From contig NZ_JAPEOX010000001.1 in the NCBI RefSeq assembly GCF_026340675.1, positions 3,720,001 to 3,784,000 on the forward strand: a DNA stretch of 64,000 nucleotides. The letters run 5' to 3'. Positions within the stretch are counted from its first letter, which is position 1; every line of letters begins with the position of its first letter. The notes beneath the pieces are model-generated. The model saw only the letters and a program-made list of their open reading frames with translations. It made no database searches and was not told the DNA's origin. This stretch comes from Streptomyces sp. NBC_01264. Lineage in GTDB: Bacteria; Actinomycetota; Actinomycetes; Streptomycetales; Streptomycetaceae. The translations under genes and the position numbers were made by a program. Below are positions 34,301 through 42,671 of the stretch, one piece after another.

Positions 34301-35122
34301 CCAGCCACCGAGGGCCAGCATGGCGACCTGGGCGAGGGCCGGTACGGCCTGCAGCGCCGGGGTGTAGCGGGCGTTCATCCGGATCCCGCGCAACCGCCCG
34401 GCGAACAGCCGGCGGCCGGCGTCGCGGAGCTTGCCGGTCTCCTGCTCCTCCTGGCCGAAGCCCTTGACGACGCGGACACCGGTGACGGCCCCGTCGACGA
34501 CGGTGGCGACGGCGGCGGCCTGGCTCTGGGCGTACCAGGTGGCGGGGAAGAGCTTCTTGCGGCTGCGCTTGGCGATGAACCAGAGGGCCGGGGCCATGAG
34601 CAGCGCCACGACGGTCAGCAGCGGCGAGAGCCACAGCATGATCCCGAGGGATATCCCGAAGAGCAGGAAGTTGCCGATGGTCATGGGCAGCATGAAGAGC
34701 AGCCCTTGGATCAGCTGGAGGTCGGTCGTCGCCCGCCCCACGACCTGCCCGGTGGACAACTCGTCCTGGCGGCGGCCGTCGAGCCGGGCGATGGTGTCGT
34801 ACATGTCGGTGCGCAGGTCGTGCTGCACGTCGAGGGCGAGCCGCCCGCCGTAGTACCTGCGGATGTAGGTGAGTACGTACACGAGGACCGCGGCGCCTAT
34901 GAGCATCAGGGCCCAGGGCGTCATGGGCTTGCTCTGGTCACCGATGACGTCGTCGAGGATCACCTTGGTGACGAGCGGCACGAGGGCCATGACGGCCATG
35001 CCGCCGAGCGATGACCCGAGGGCCAGCAGCACATTGGCCTTGTACCGCCAGGTGTAGGCGGCGAGCCGCCTCCCCCACCCCTGTTTGCTCCCAGCCGCCG
35101 TTTCCGCCGTCGCCGTAGCCAC
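31328..35122 (-). CDS. Fused double ABC exporter (two TMD-NBD halves in one chain)
   Basis: A 1264-residue full ABC exporter of the MsbA/LmrA type. Half 1 has a six-helix domain and an ATPase with Walker A GSSGSGKST (about residue 380), signature LSGGQRQRIALAR and Walker B LLLLDDATSAVD. Half 2 has a second six-helix domain and an ATPase with GETGAGKST (about 1045), signature LSAGQRQLIALAR and LLLDEATAALD. Such halves are more often separate adjacent genes. The GTG start at 35120-35122 is chosen for its GGGGAGG site; 21 in-frame upstream codons look untranslated. Substrate unknown, with a drug or lipid likely. Confidence 0.92.
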   Translation of the reverse strand: MATATAETAAGSKQGWGRRLAAYTWRYKANVLLALGSSLGGMAVMALVPLVTKVILDDVIGDQSKPMTPWALMLIGAAVLVYVLTYIRRYYGGRLALDVQHDLRTDMYDTIARLDGRRQDELSTGQVVGRATTDLQLIQGLLFMLPMTIGNFLLFGISLGIMLWLSPLLTVVALLMAPALWFIAKRSRKKLFPATWYAQSQAAAVATVVDGAVTGVRVVKGFGQEEQETGKLRDAGRRLFAGRLRGIRMNARYTPALQAVPALAQVAMLALGGWMATKGQVTIGTFVAFSTYLAQLVGPVRMLAMVLTVGQQARAGAERVFELIDTEPVIQEGSKELPVDASATVEFDDVRFGYDPERPVLDGFSLSIAEGETVALVGSSGSGKSTVSLLLPRFYDADRGTVRVGGHDVRELTYDSLRDAIGLVPEDSFLFSDTIRANIAYGHPGATDEQIRAATRAAQAEGFVEALPAGYDTKVGEQGLTLSGGQRQRIALARAILTDPRLLLLDDATSAVDARVEHEIHEALRAVMAGRTTLLIAHRRSTLALADRIAVLDHGRLSDVGTHEELERRSALYRRLLTDPDALGAGSPRTPEAPAMEEFERDLERGIELEAEIDSEPVNAKRRVAGGITPELWRRLEEAEDKTAAPAGMSATPELLAQVAALPPAEDTPDVDETRAASAEDSYNLGRLLRGFWAPLAISLGLVALDAGSGLLLPILIRHGIDQGVEAAALGAVWAASLLALGVVLAQWAAQFAETRMTGRTGERVLYALRVKIFAQLQRLGLDYYERELTGKIMTRMTTDVDALSSFLQTGLVTAVVSVLTFFGILVALLVLDVELALIVFATLPLLIIGTVFFRRKSVAAYELARDRVGLVNADLQESVAGLRIVQAFRRQRAGAVRFAERSDSYREARVRGQWLISVYFPFVQLLSSGAAAAVLIVGAGRVEAGTLTTGALVAYLLYIDLFFAPVQQLSQVFDGYQQATVSLGRIQGLLREPTSTPAPADPRPVPELRGEIAFEGVHFSYGTAEERGEKEQALTGISLRIPAGQTVAFVGETGAGKSTLVKMVARFYDPTAGRVTADGVDLRELDLTGYRHRLGVVPQEPYLFPGTVRDAIAYGRPEASDSEVEAAAHAVGAHAMIATLDGGYLHTVTERGRNLSAGQRQLIALARAELVDPDVLLLDEATAALDLATEALVNQATDRLAGKRTTLVVAHRLTTAARADRVVVMDRGRVAEDGTHAELLARGGRYAELWRTFAGEDEPAAAA

Positions 35123-35232
35123 GTACTGCCTCCCCGTTCGTCCTGCCCTACCGGAAGCCCCAACGCTCCGACCGGCGGATTTCATCCCGCCGCAACAATT
35201 CGAACTGGGTTGCGCGGGTTCCGCGCGCGGTG

Positions 35233-35273
35233 CTGGTCCTACGGGGTCCTAGCGGGTCCTACGGGGTCCTACG
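35233..35273. repeat. Short tandem repeat (about four 10-base units) at the 3' end of the GntR gene
   Basis: Units of the form ggtcctacgg run through the intergenic stretch into the GntR stop codon. Probably slippage; no function suggested. Confidence 0.5.
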
Positions 35274-36033
35274 AGGCGTCGAACTCGTACTCCAGTACAT
35301 AGGCGGAGGCGTCGAGCACCATCTCGTTGACCTCGACCACCCGCCCATCACCGTCGAAGGCAGTACGGACGACCAGCACGACGGGCGTCCCGGCGGCCAG
35401 CCCGAGGCTCGAGCCCTCCTCGGAGGTGGGCATCCGCGACCGAACCTCCTCCCGGAACCGCGCGGGCTCATGCCCCAGCTCGGCGAGCCGGGCGTAGATC
35501 CCGCCGGGGCCGCTGTCGGCCTCGGCGACGGGCGTACCCGCCACGAGGGCGGCGTCGAGGTAGGAGGTCGCGAACATGACGGGCTTCCCGTCGAGCAGGA
35601 ACCGGCGCCGCCGGACGCAGGCGGGCGCGCCGTCGCCGAGCCCGAGCACGTCGGCGACGGCCTCGGACACGGGTTCCTCGGTGACGCCGATGAACTCGAC
35701 GACGGGGTCGCGTCCCTTGCCGTCCGCCGCCCAGATGGAGCCTCCCGCGCCCCACACCTCGACGGCCAGCCGCTGGATGCCGCGCCGCCGGATGCCGACG
35801 CGGAACTCACGAACGTAGACCCCGGCACCCTTGCGCGCTTCGGTCAGCCCCTCGGTCTGGAGGACGGCGAAGGCCTGCCGTGCCGTCATCCGGGCGACCC
35901 CGTACGTGGCCATGAGGTCGCTCTCACCGGGCAGCCGGTCCCCGGGCCCGTACTCACCGGAGGCGATGGCGTCCTTCAGCGCGGCGGCGATACGCAGGTA
36001 CTTGGGCTGCCGTGCGGCGCCGTCGTTCGGCAT
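35269..36033 (-). CDS. GntR-family regulator, HutC/UTRA subfamily
   Basis: A 254-residue regulator. The N-terminal winged helix-turn-helix reads KYLRIAAALKDAIASGEYGP, then GDRLPGESDLMATYGVARMT, and a UTRA ligand-binding domain follows from about residue 85. The ATG at 36031-36033 with GGGGAGG is preferred to an ATG further upstream. A strong palindromic operator lies in the 163-base gap to the divergent HATPase gene, fitting control of both genes by this protein. Ligand unknown. Confidence 0.9.
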   Translation of the reverse strand: MPNDGAARQPKYLRIAAALKDAIASGEYGPGDRLPGESDLMATYGVARMTARQAFAVLQTEGLTEARKGAGVYVREFRVGIRRRGIQRLAVEVWGAGGSIWAADGKGRDPVVEFIGVTEEPVSEAVADVLGLGDGAPACVRRRRFLLDGKPVMFATSYLDAALVAGTPVAEADSGPGGIYARLAELGHEPARFREEVRSRMPTSEEGSSLGLAAGTPVVLVVRTAFDGDGRVVEVNEMVLDASAYVLEYEFDAS

Positions 36034-36123
36034 GCGGTCCTCCCCGATCATCTCCCGACAGCCTAGGGGCGCATCGGGGCACGGGAGGCCGCGCGCCCGC
36101 GCAACACTCGCCAGCATCGGACA

Positions 36124-36185
36124 TATCTAGATACCTATTGACGACCGATCGCGCGCTCGCTTCACTGATCTCAGGTATCTAGATA
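36124..36185. promoter_or_regulatory. Pair of GntR operator sites
   Basis: tatctagatacct (36124-36136) and aggtatctagata (36173-36185) are a perfect 13-base inverted repeat, and each holds the palindromic core tatctagata. The ctaga core is typical of HutC/DasR-type GntR sites. A -35-like ttgacg (36138-36143) lies between the sites, so binding would cover the promoter of the HATPase gene. Confidence 0.75.
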
Positions 36186-36196
36186 GGTGAGGTCTC

Positions 36197-36607
36197 ATGA
36201 CACTGCCCTGTGCTGCCAACGAGAACTACTGGCTCGTGCCCCGCAACACCCGCGCTCCGGGCCGGGCGCGCGCGCTGCTGCGCGAGCAGGCCACCGCGTG
36301 GGGCATCGGAACTCGGCCCGCCGAGGCGGCGGAGCTGCTGCTCTCCGAGCTGGTCACCAACGCCGTACGGCACTCGCGCGCACCGCAGGGCCGGGACCTC
36401 GGCATCCGGCTCGCCCGCTACGAGGGGCTGCTGCGCGTGGAGGTCGCCGACGCCGGCCCCGCCGTGAAGCTCACGCCCCAGGTGGTGGCGGACGCGGACG
36501 AGCGGGGCCGGGGCCTGGCGATCGTCGCGGCCCTGGCCGAACGCTGGGGCTGCTGCCCCCGGCGGCACGGCATCGGCAAGGCGGTCTGGGCCGAGGTCAG
36601 GGAGTAG
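36197..36607 (+). CDS. ATP-binding protein of the anti-sigma/HATPase_c_2 type
   Basis: A 136-residue SpoIIAB/RsbW-like ATPase fold. The N box is ELLLSELVTNAVRHS and the G1/G2 region is VEVADAGPAV and ERGRGLAIVAALAERWG. Streptomyces has dozens of such stand-alone proteins, most with unknown partners. Some are kinases of anti-anti-sigma factors. Its promoter carries the GntR operator pair, and GAGG precedes the ATG. It overlaps the converging lipoprotein gene by 11 bases. Confidence 0.88.
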   Translation: MTLPCAANENYWLVPRNTRAPGRARALLREQATAWGIGTRPAEAAELLLSELVTNAVRHSRAPQGRDLGIRLARYEGLLRVEVADAGPAVKLTPQVVADADERGRGLAIVAALAERWGCCPRRHGIGKAVWAEVRE

Positions 36608-37304
36608 GCAGCGGCTTCACCACGGGGGGCTTCGCCAACGGCTTGTTCTCGCAGCCGAGGGCTTCGGTGACGCGGCGGGCCATGAGGTAGGTGAAGGCCG
36701 TCTGCCGGTCCCTGGCCTCCTGGTCGATGTCCTCGCGCGGGATGTTGACCGTGAAGGAGCCGCTCGCCTTGAGCCACACCTCGTCCGACAGCGGTCGGAG
36801 ATCTCCCGGCAGGGCGCACGGGAGGTACAGCCTGGATGCGATGTCACTGGTTTCGCCGGACGTGCCGTTCGCGTCGAAAGGAACGCCGCCGGGCAGCGGC
36901 GGCTCCTTCGGTGCGTCACGCGGGGCCCAGTTGACCTCGAACCGCACCCGTTGTGACTTTGCCTGCTGCGAAGGGACGTAGGCGCACACCGTGCGAGCAC
37001 CGGTGTCCTTGCCCTGCGCCCTGCCACGCAGGTCCTCCGTCAGGTCGGTCGCCCGCTCGACGCTGGTGCCGTACGCCTCGGTCCGGTACTCGCCAGGACC
37101 GACGATCCGGCGGAGCGCCGCTCCCTCGGGCGAGTCCTCGACCACGTCGCACAAGTGATCCTCCGCGGTCTCCCGTGGCTCCCCGGAACACGAGGAGACC
37201 GCGAGGACACACGCGAGGGCAGCCATCGAGCGCCGCACTACCTTGCCGGCCTCACTGCCGGAGGTGCCCCCGCGCCGCTTCCCGACCGTCGTAGTAGCCA
37301 CCAT
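36597..37304 (-). CDS. Putative lipoprotein
   Basis: A 235-residue protein with a basic N-terminus, a short hydrophobic stretch and a lipobox (MAALACVLAVSSCSGEP), so it is probably lipid-anchored outside the membrane. The mature part has further cysteines in EDHLCDVV, RTVCAYV, YLPCALP and LGCENK, and no domain I can name. The start at 37304 lies 53 bases inside the end of the upstream gene, which implies tight coupling to the WXG-like protein; longer in-frame starts overlap even more. Confidence 0.7.
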   Translation of the reverse strand: MVATTTVGKRRGGTSGSEAGKVVRRSMAALACVLAVSSCSGEPRETAEDHLCDVVEDSPEGAALRRIVGPGEYRTEAYGTSVERATDLTEDLRGRAQGKDTGARTVCAYVPSQQAKSQRVRFEVNWAPRDAPKEPPLPGGVPFDANGTSGETSDIASRLYLPCALPGDLRPLSDEVWLKASGSFTVNIPREDIDQEARDRQTAFTYLMARRVTEALGCENKPLAKPPVVKPLPTP

Positions 37305-39402
37305 TCGCACTGTCCTTCGCCTCGCTGAACGGACCATTGCCCCTGATTCCCCGCTGATCGCCCCAGTCGTCAAGGAGCCCGTTCGTCGCGTCCATGCCCC
37401 TCCCCATGTTCTTGCTGGAGTCCTCCTTCATCTGCTGCTCGGCCTCGCTCGTGACCCCGTTCAGCCACTCGAACTTGGCCGAGTCGATGAGCGACCCGCC
37501 GAGTGTCCCCACGATCGGGATCTCGCCGATGAGGGCGTTCCCCACCGACGCAGTGTGTTCGGAGGTCCGTTCCGCCCACTCGACCTGGTCGTCGTGCTTG
37601 TCCATGTAGACGTCGGCACCGATGCCGTTGAGCGCGCCGGCAGCCATTCCGATTCCGGTGCTCCGGTGGTTCCACTCCGAGCTCGCTCCGTGCGTTGGAT
37701 CCCCGTCGAAGGCCGGCGCAGTCGCGAGCCGGTCCGCCGAGTACGCCCGCTCCGCCTCGTAGATCAGCGCGAAGGCCGGGCCGTCGTCGGCGATGCCCCG
37801 CACCACGCGGACCAGGCTGCCCTGGCCGACCGCGATGTGCGCCTGGTCACCCGACCCGGCGATCGAGTCGCTTCCTCCGGAGCCGCCCAGGCTGGAGTCC
37901 TGGCCGCCGAAGATGAGGTGCGTGTCCGCGACGTAGTCGACCAGGGCCTTCGCCATCGGCTGGCGCAGGCCCTCCAGGTCCTTCGGGAACTCGTCGCCGC
38001 CCATTTCCTTGTCCAGCAGGCGGATCGCATCGTGCATCACCCGCGCCTGGCCCTCCGTGTGCGGGCCGGGCGGGCCGAGCTTCTCGCCGTCCACGTGGCC
38101 CGTGGCCGCCGACTGGATGGCCGCGCCGAGGCCGGACGTCTTGTCGCCCTCCATCTCGATCGGCTGGCCTACGCCCGTGGAGATCCAGGGGTCCGGCATG
38201 TCGCGGTCGGTGAGGAGGTACTTGAGGTGTTCGTTCTTGTTGCCCGGGGCTTCGGGGTCGAGGAAGTGCGTCGCCGCGTCCGGGTCCTTGGCCATGATGC
38301 CCAGGAGGCCGTCCAGGGGGTCCGAGACCAGGTTCGGGCGCTGGGAGTCGTACGCGTGGTCGTACATGTGGGGCTTCGACTTCTCGGCCTCGATCATGCC
38401 GTCGCCGAGGTCGTTCAGGAACTGCTTGCCGTAGCCGTCGCCGCGCTGCATCACGGTCACCAGGGACTGGTAGCCGTACGTCGGGCGCAGGCCGTCGGCG
38501 ACCAGGGCCGGGCCCTGCTCCTTCAGGCCCGCCATGAAGGGCTTGTAGGCGTAGCTCTCCGGGTCCTTGGTGCCCGAGGCGATGGTTCCCGCGAGGCCCG
38601 TGCCGATGGACTCGTAGAGCTTCCTGTCGGCCGCCGAGGCGCCGCGTTCGTTGGAGGCCAGGTTGAGCTGGTCGGCGAGGTGGACCGTGTCCTTCGCGCC
38701 CAGCGCGTGCAGGTACGCCTGGCTGAAGTGGCTGTCCTTCGCGTTCTGCCGCAGGAGTTCGTCGTAGTGCTTGAGCTCGTCGGGGGAGGCGTCACCCGAC
38801 TGGATCTTGTGGGTGAGGGCCAGGGCCTCCACCGCCTCCACATCGCCCACGGCCCGGGAGTTGAAGCCGAAGAGGGAGGTGCCGTCGGCTCCGGACGCGT
38901 TGAGCAGGGCGATCCGTACGTCCTCGTCGAACTCCGTGACCGCCTTGACGGTGTCCGCGATGCGCTGCGTCCAGGACCGCTCGACCTCCGGGAGGTCGGG
39001 GTCGTGGCAGATCGCGTTCGCGGCGGCCGCGTCCTCCTTGGAGAAGTCGTAGCTCGCGATGCCCGCGTCCGAGACCTTCATGCCGGCCTTCACCGCGTCG
39101 GCGACGGCGGAGGTCACCCGGCCCTTGAGGTCCGTGAAGCGGGCGTGCGCGTCGCGGAGCAGGGATTCCATGGCCAGTGCCTGGGTCTGCGCGGCGTCGA
39201 ACTCCCGCCGGGTGATGGCGGCGTTGTTGCTCGCCGTCTGCGCGCTGCTGCCCATCCAGCCGTTTCCACTGGAAACGCTCTGGACTTCCTTCTCGTAGAC
39301 GTCTTCCATCGTCTTGAACTGCGTCGCCATCGACTTCCAGCCGTCGGCGGCCGTCGTGAGGGCTCCGAGGTCGGTGGTGACGATCTCCTGGTAGGTCGGC
39401 AT
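37252..39402 (-). CDS. Large WXG-like protein of the Streptomyces DUF6571 kind
   Basis: A 716-residue protein. The first 100 residues are helical with a central GNGWMGSSAQ turn, the WxG signature of type VII secretion-type proteins. Residues about 150-700 form a long domain seen in Streptomyces proteins encoded beside WXG partners, containing regular motifs such as EALALTHKIQSGDASPDEL and many Asp/Asn/Gly turns. No enzymatic motif is seen. It is preceded by a small partner (39,419-39,793) and followed by the overlapping lipoprotein gene. A role as secreted effector or envelope protein is inference. Confidence 0.7.
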   Translation of the reverse strand: MPTYQEIVTTDLGALTTAADGWKSMATQFKTMEDVYEKEVQSVSSGNGWMGSSAQTASNNAAITRREFDAAQTQALAMESLLRDAHARFTDLKGRVTSAVADAVKAGMKVSDAGIASYDFSKEDAAAANAICHDPDLPEVERSWTQRIADTVKAVTEFDEDVRIALLNASGADGTSLFGFNSRAVGDVEAVEALALTHKIQSGDASPDELKHYDELLRQNAKDSHFSQAYLHALGAKDTVHLADQLNLASNERGASAADRKLYESIGTGLAGTIASGTKDPESYAYKPFMAGLKEQGPALVADGLRPTYGYQSLVTVMQRGDGYGKQFLNDLGDGMIEAEKSKPHMYDHAYDSQRPNLVSDPLDGLLGIMAKDPDAATHFLDPEAPGNKNEHLKYLLTDRDMPDPWISTGVGQPIEMEGDKTSGLGAAIQSAATGHVDGEKLGPPGPHTEGQARVMHDAIRLLDKEMGGDEFPKDLEGLRQPMAKALVDYVADTHLIFGGQDSSLGGSGGSDSIAGSGDQAHIAVGQGSLVRVVRGIADDGPAFALIYEAERAYSADRLATAPAFDGDPTHGASSEWNHRSTGIGMAAGALNGIGADVYMDKHDDQVEWAERTSEHTASVGNALIGEIPIVGTLGGSLIDSAKFEWLNGVTSEAEQQMKEDSSKNMGRGMDATNGLLDDWGDQRGIRGNGPFSEAKDSANGGYYDGREAARGHLRQ

Positions 39403-39418
39403 CGTGTCCCCGAATCCC

Positions 39419-39793
39419 CTACAGGCCTGCGAGCTTGGACGTGACCGGCTGGAAGCCCTGGCCCGTCAGCTGGTCGTTGCCGGTGAAGAGGTTCGAGGCA
39501 CCGCGCAGGGCCGTCTTCTCCGAGCTGAGGCGTCCCATCAGGCGCTTGACCTGGTCGTCCCAGTGCGTGTGGGCCTTCGTCAGGCCCGTCGCGGTCTCCC
39601 AGCCGGCCAAGGCCTTGACCGCCGCGCTCGTCGGCTCGTCGGCGGCGTCCGCCGCCTTCGTCGTACCGGGCTGGAGGACGTTCTCGATGGTGTCGGCCGC
39701 CTTCTTCTTCTCGGGCGGGGCCGTCCCCAGGACTCCGGTGCCCGGCGCGGGCGCGGACCGCCTCTGCTGGGCCCACTGCTGCTCGAACGACAC
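39419..39793 (-). CDS. Small helical partner of the WXG-like protein
   Basis: A 124-residue soluble, mostly helical protein starting SFEQQWAQQRRSA. It has a proline/alanine-rich early part and a C-terminal half predicted helical (SAAVKALAGWETATGLTKAH). The GTG at 39791-39793 is preceded by GGGGGAG. It ends 16 bases before the large WXG-like gene, so the two are an operon; actinobacterial WXG operons commonly have this small-then-large order. Function unknown. Confidence 0.65.
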   Translation of the reverse strand: MSFEQQWAQQRRSAPAPGTGVLGTAPPEKKKAADTIENVLQPGTTKAADAADEPTSAAVKALAGWETATGLTKAHTHWDDQVKRLMGRLSSEKTALRGASNLFTGNDQLTGQGFQPVTSKLAGL

Positions 39794-39875
39794 CGCTCCC
39801 CCAAGGATGTGCGGCCGGGACCGGCCCGGGCCAACCGGAATGACCGGTACCAACCTAACCCGGGCCGCGGTTCGC

Positions 39876-41543
39876 TCAGACGTGGGTGGGTGCGAACATC
39901 TTCAGCTTGGCCGGAAGGAGCAGGAGCGAAGGGCCCGGCGTCTTCAGGGCCTTGGCCAGGTCCTCGCGGAGGGACTCCGGGGTGGTCCTGGTCGCCGGAA
40001 CGTCGAAGGAGGCGGCCAGGGCCACGAAGTCGGGGCGGGTCAGGCTCGTGCCCGTCTCGCAGCCGTACTCGCGCAGGATGCCGTAGCCGCCGTCGTCCAC
40101 GATCAGCCAGGTGACGTCCAGGTCGTGCTGGCGGGCGGTGGCCAGGTCGGCGATCGAGTACATCGCGCCGCCGTCGCCGGAGACGGCCAGGACCGGGGTG
40201 CCCGGCTCCGCCACGGCCGCGCCGAGGGCGGCCGGGAAGGCATAGCCGAGGCCGCCCGCGCCCTGCGCCGAGTGCATGGTGTTGGGGTGCTTGGCGTCGA
40301 AGGCCGACCAGGCCCAGTAGGACAGGATCGTCATGTCCCAGAAGGACGGGGAGCGGGGCGGGAGAGCTTGGCGGACCGAGGTCAGGAGCTGCTGCTCCAG
40401 GGTCAGGTCCTGCTCGGCCAGGCGGGCCGCGATGTCGGCGAGGAGCAGGCGGACGCGCTCGGGTGCCTGCGGGTCGGGGCGTTCGGCGACCGTTTCGAGG
40501 AGGGCCTGCAGGGCGAGGCGGGCGTCCGCGTGGATGCCGAGGCCCGCGTGGTTGGACTCCAGCTTGCCGAGGTCCGCCTCGATCTGGACGACCCGGCCCT
40601 CCGGGAAGAACGTGTGGTAGTTCGAGGACAGTTCGCCCAGGCCCGAGCCGACCACCAGCAGGACGTCCGCGTCCTCCAGGAAGTCCGTCATGTGGCGGTC
40701 CTCCAGCCAGGACTGGAGGGACAGCGGGTGGGTCCAGGGGAAGGCGCCCTTGCCGCCGAAGGTGGTGACGACGGGGGCGTTCAGGCGCTCCGCGAGCTGC
40801 TTCAGCTTGCCCGCCGCGTCCGAGCGGATCACCCCGCCGCCCGCGATGATCACCGGGCGCTCGGCGTTCTCCAGCCAGTGCGCGGCCAGCGCGGTCAGCT
40901 CGGGGCGCGGGGCCAGTTCGTGCGGGGTCGCGTCCATGCCCGTGACCTGCGGGATGACGGTTTCCGCGCGCAGGACGTCTTCCGGGATCTCCACCCACAC
41001 CGGCCCGTGCGGGGCGGTCAGCGCCGATTCCCAGGCCTCCGCGATCACGGAGGGGATCTGGGAGGGGGTCCGGGCGGTGTGCACGGACTTGACCACGTCC
41101 CGGAAGGAGGCCGACTGGTCGCGCAGCTCGTGCAGGTGACCGCGCCGGCCGCCGCCCAGGCCCGGGGTCGGGACCTGCGAGGAGATCGCCAGCACGGGCG
41201 CGGACGCCGCCGCCGCCTCGGCCAGGGCCGGGAGCGCCATGAGCGCGCCCGGGCCCGTGGACAGCAGGAGGGGGGCCGCCTCGCCGGTCATCCGGCCGTA
41301 CGCGTCGGCGGCGAACCCGGCGTTGTTCTCCGTACGCAGGCCCACCAGGCGCAGGTCGGAGCGGCCGACCGCGTCGAAGAGGCCGAGCGCGTGCTGGCCG
41401 GGCAGGCCGAAGACGGTGGTGGCGCCGAGCGAGCGCAGCGTCTCCACGACCAGGTCCCCGCCCGTGCGCCCCGGCGGGGGCGCGAGCGCGGCCGCCTTCT
41501 GGGCTTCGGTGGGACGGAGTACCAGGTCGTGGTCGTGCGTCAC
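39876..41543 (-). CDS. Thiamine pyrophosphate-dependent enzyme (acetolactate synthase-like)
   Basis: A 555-residue TPP enzyme with the three-domain IlvB plan. The pyrimidine-domain glutamate is in LRTENNAGFAADAYGR. The central domain has GGGVIRSD, and the cofactor motif is GDGGAMYSIADL...VDDGGYG, where the usual NN is replaced by DD. That change is seen in some decarboxylase-like members and speaks against a true acetolactate synthase. The neighbouring ureohydrolase gene, 42 bases upstream on the same strand, suggests a linked step in arginine/guanidino compound breakdown, which is inference. Confidence 0.82.
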   Translation of the reverse strand: MTHDHDLVLRPTEAQKAAALAPPPGRTGGDLVVETLRSLGATTVFGLPGQHALGLFDAVGRSDLRLVGLRTENNAGFAADAYGRMTGEAAPLLLSTGPGALMALPALAEAAAASAPVLAISSQVPTPGLGGGRRGHLHELRDQSASFRDVVKSVHTARTPSQIPSVIAEAWESALTAPHGPVWVEIPEDVLRAETVIPQVTGMDATPHELAPRPELTALAAHWLENAERPVIIAGGGVIRSDAAGKLKQLAERLNAPVVTTFGGKGAFPWTHPLSLQSWLEDRHMTDFLEDADVLLVVGSGLGELSSNYHTFFPEGRVVQIEADLGKLESNHAGLGIHADARLALQALLETVAERPDPQAPERVRLLLADIAARLAEQDLTLEQQLLTSVRQALPPRSPSFWDMTILSYWAWSAFDAKHPNTMHSAQGAGGLGYAFPAALGAAVAEPGTPVLAVSGDGGAMYSIADLATARQHDLDVTWLIVDDGGYGILREYGCETGTSLTRPDFVALAASFDVPATRTTPESLREDLAKALKTPGPSLLLLPAKLKMFAPTHV

Positions 41544-41585
41544 TCGTGCGTGCCCTTCGGGTTGGCCTTCGCCTGCGCGCTGTGC

Positions 41586-42554
41586 CTAGCCGGCGTTGCG
41601 TGCCGCGGAGATCTGGCGGCTCATGATCGTGGTCAGCTCGTACGCGGTGTGCGAGGCCGCGACCGAGGTGATCTCCGCGTGATCGTACGCCGGGGCCACC
41701 TCGACGACGTCCGCCGAGACCAGGTTGCAGGAGGAAAGGCCGCGGATGATCTCCAGCAGCTCACGGGAGGTCATGCCGCCCGCCTCCGGGGTGCCCGTAC
41801 CGGGCGCGTGCGCCGGGTCCAGCACGTCGATGTCGATGGAGATGTACAGCGGGCGGTCGCCGATGCGCTGGCGCAGCTGGTCCGCGACCTCGTCGGCGCC
41901 GCGCCGGTAGACGTCGGCCGAGGTGACGATGCCGAAGCCCATCTTGGCGTCGTCGTCCAGGTCCTGCTTGCCGTACAGCGGGCCGCGCGTGCCGACGTGG
42001 GACAGGGCCTCGGTGTCGAGGATGCCTTCCTCGACGGCACGGCGGAACGGGGTGCCGTGCGTGTACTCGGCGCCGAAGTACGTGTCCCAGGTGTCCAGGT
42101 GCGCGTCGAAGTGGAGCAGCGCGACCGGGCCGTGCTTCTTCGCCACCGAGCGCAGCAGGGGCAGCGCGATGGTGTGGTCGCCGCCGAGGGTCATCAGGCG
42201 GGAGCCGTTGCCGATCAGCTCGTCGGCGGCGGCCTCGATCGTGTCGACGGCCTCGTTGATGTTGAAGGGGTTCGCCGCGATGTCGCCGGCGTCGGCGACC
42301 TGCGCGAGCGCGAACGGGGAGGCGTCCTGCGCCGGGTTGTACGGACGCAGCAGGCGGGAGGCCTCGCGGATGGCGTTGCCGCCGAAGCGGGCACCGGGGC
42401 GGTACGAGACTCCGGAGTCGAACGGCACGCCGACGACGGCCACGTCGGCCTTGCCGCCGACCTCGTCCAGGCGGGGCAGCCGGGCGAAGGTCGCGGGGCC
42501 CGCGTAGCGCGGGATGCGGGAGGAGTCGACGGGGCCGCGCGGCTGCGTGCTCAT
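41586..42554 (-). CDS. speB: Ureohydrolase: agmatinase/guanidinobutyrase family
   Basis: A 322-residue arginase-fold enzyme with all manganese motifs: [22 protein letters not shown] and [22 protein letters not shown]. Length and sequence are those of Streptomyces agmatinase-type enzymes, which hydrolyse agmatine or 4-guanidinobutanoate to urea plus amine. The ATG at 42552-42554 follows GGAAGG; an open frame reaches further upstream without support. It is divergent from the PucR regulator. The gene name is by family; the actual substrate is unproven. Confidence 0.88.
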   Translation of the reverse strand: MSTQPRGPVDSSRIPRYAGPATFARLPRLDEVGGKADVAVVGVPFDSGVSYRPGARFGGNAIREASRLLRPYNPAQDASPFALAQVADAGDIAANPFNINEAVDTIEAAADELIGNGSRLMTLGGDHTIALPLLRSVAKKHGPVALLHFDAHLDTWDTYFGAEYTHGTPFRRAVEEGILDTEALSHVGTRGPLYGKQDLDDDAKMGFGIVTSADVYRRGADEVADQLRQRIGDRPLYISIDIDVLDPAHAPGTGTPEAGGMTSRELLEIIRGLSSCNLVSADVVEVAPAYDHAEITSVAASHTAYELTTIMSRQISAARNAG

Positions 42555-42671
42555 GGGGGGCCTTCCGGGGAGGTGTGCGGTGCGGTCCTTCGAGCGTAAA
42601 CGGACACCCCGGGTGGGCGAAGTGTACGTTTCATCCATCCAGCTCCTCTGATGTGTACGGAGTATCCACTC

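Noticed and set aside
31082-35014. Very long plus-strand open frame opposite the ABC exporter
   Set aside because: It is the antisense of a clear two-half ABC protein. The high GC content keeps opposite frames open, and the translation has no recognisable domain and extreme G/V/D composition.
39876-41543. Housekeeping acetolactate synthase (ilvB)
   Set aside because: The TPP motif is altered (DD for NN), no ilvN or ilvC follows, and the neighbours are a ureohydrolase and a PucR regulator.
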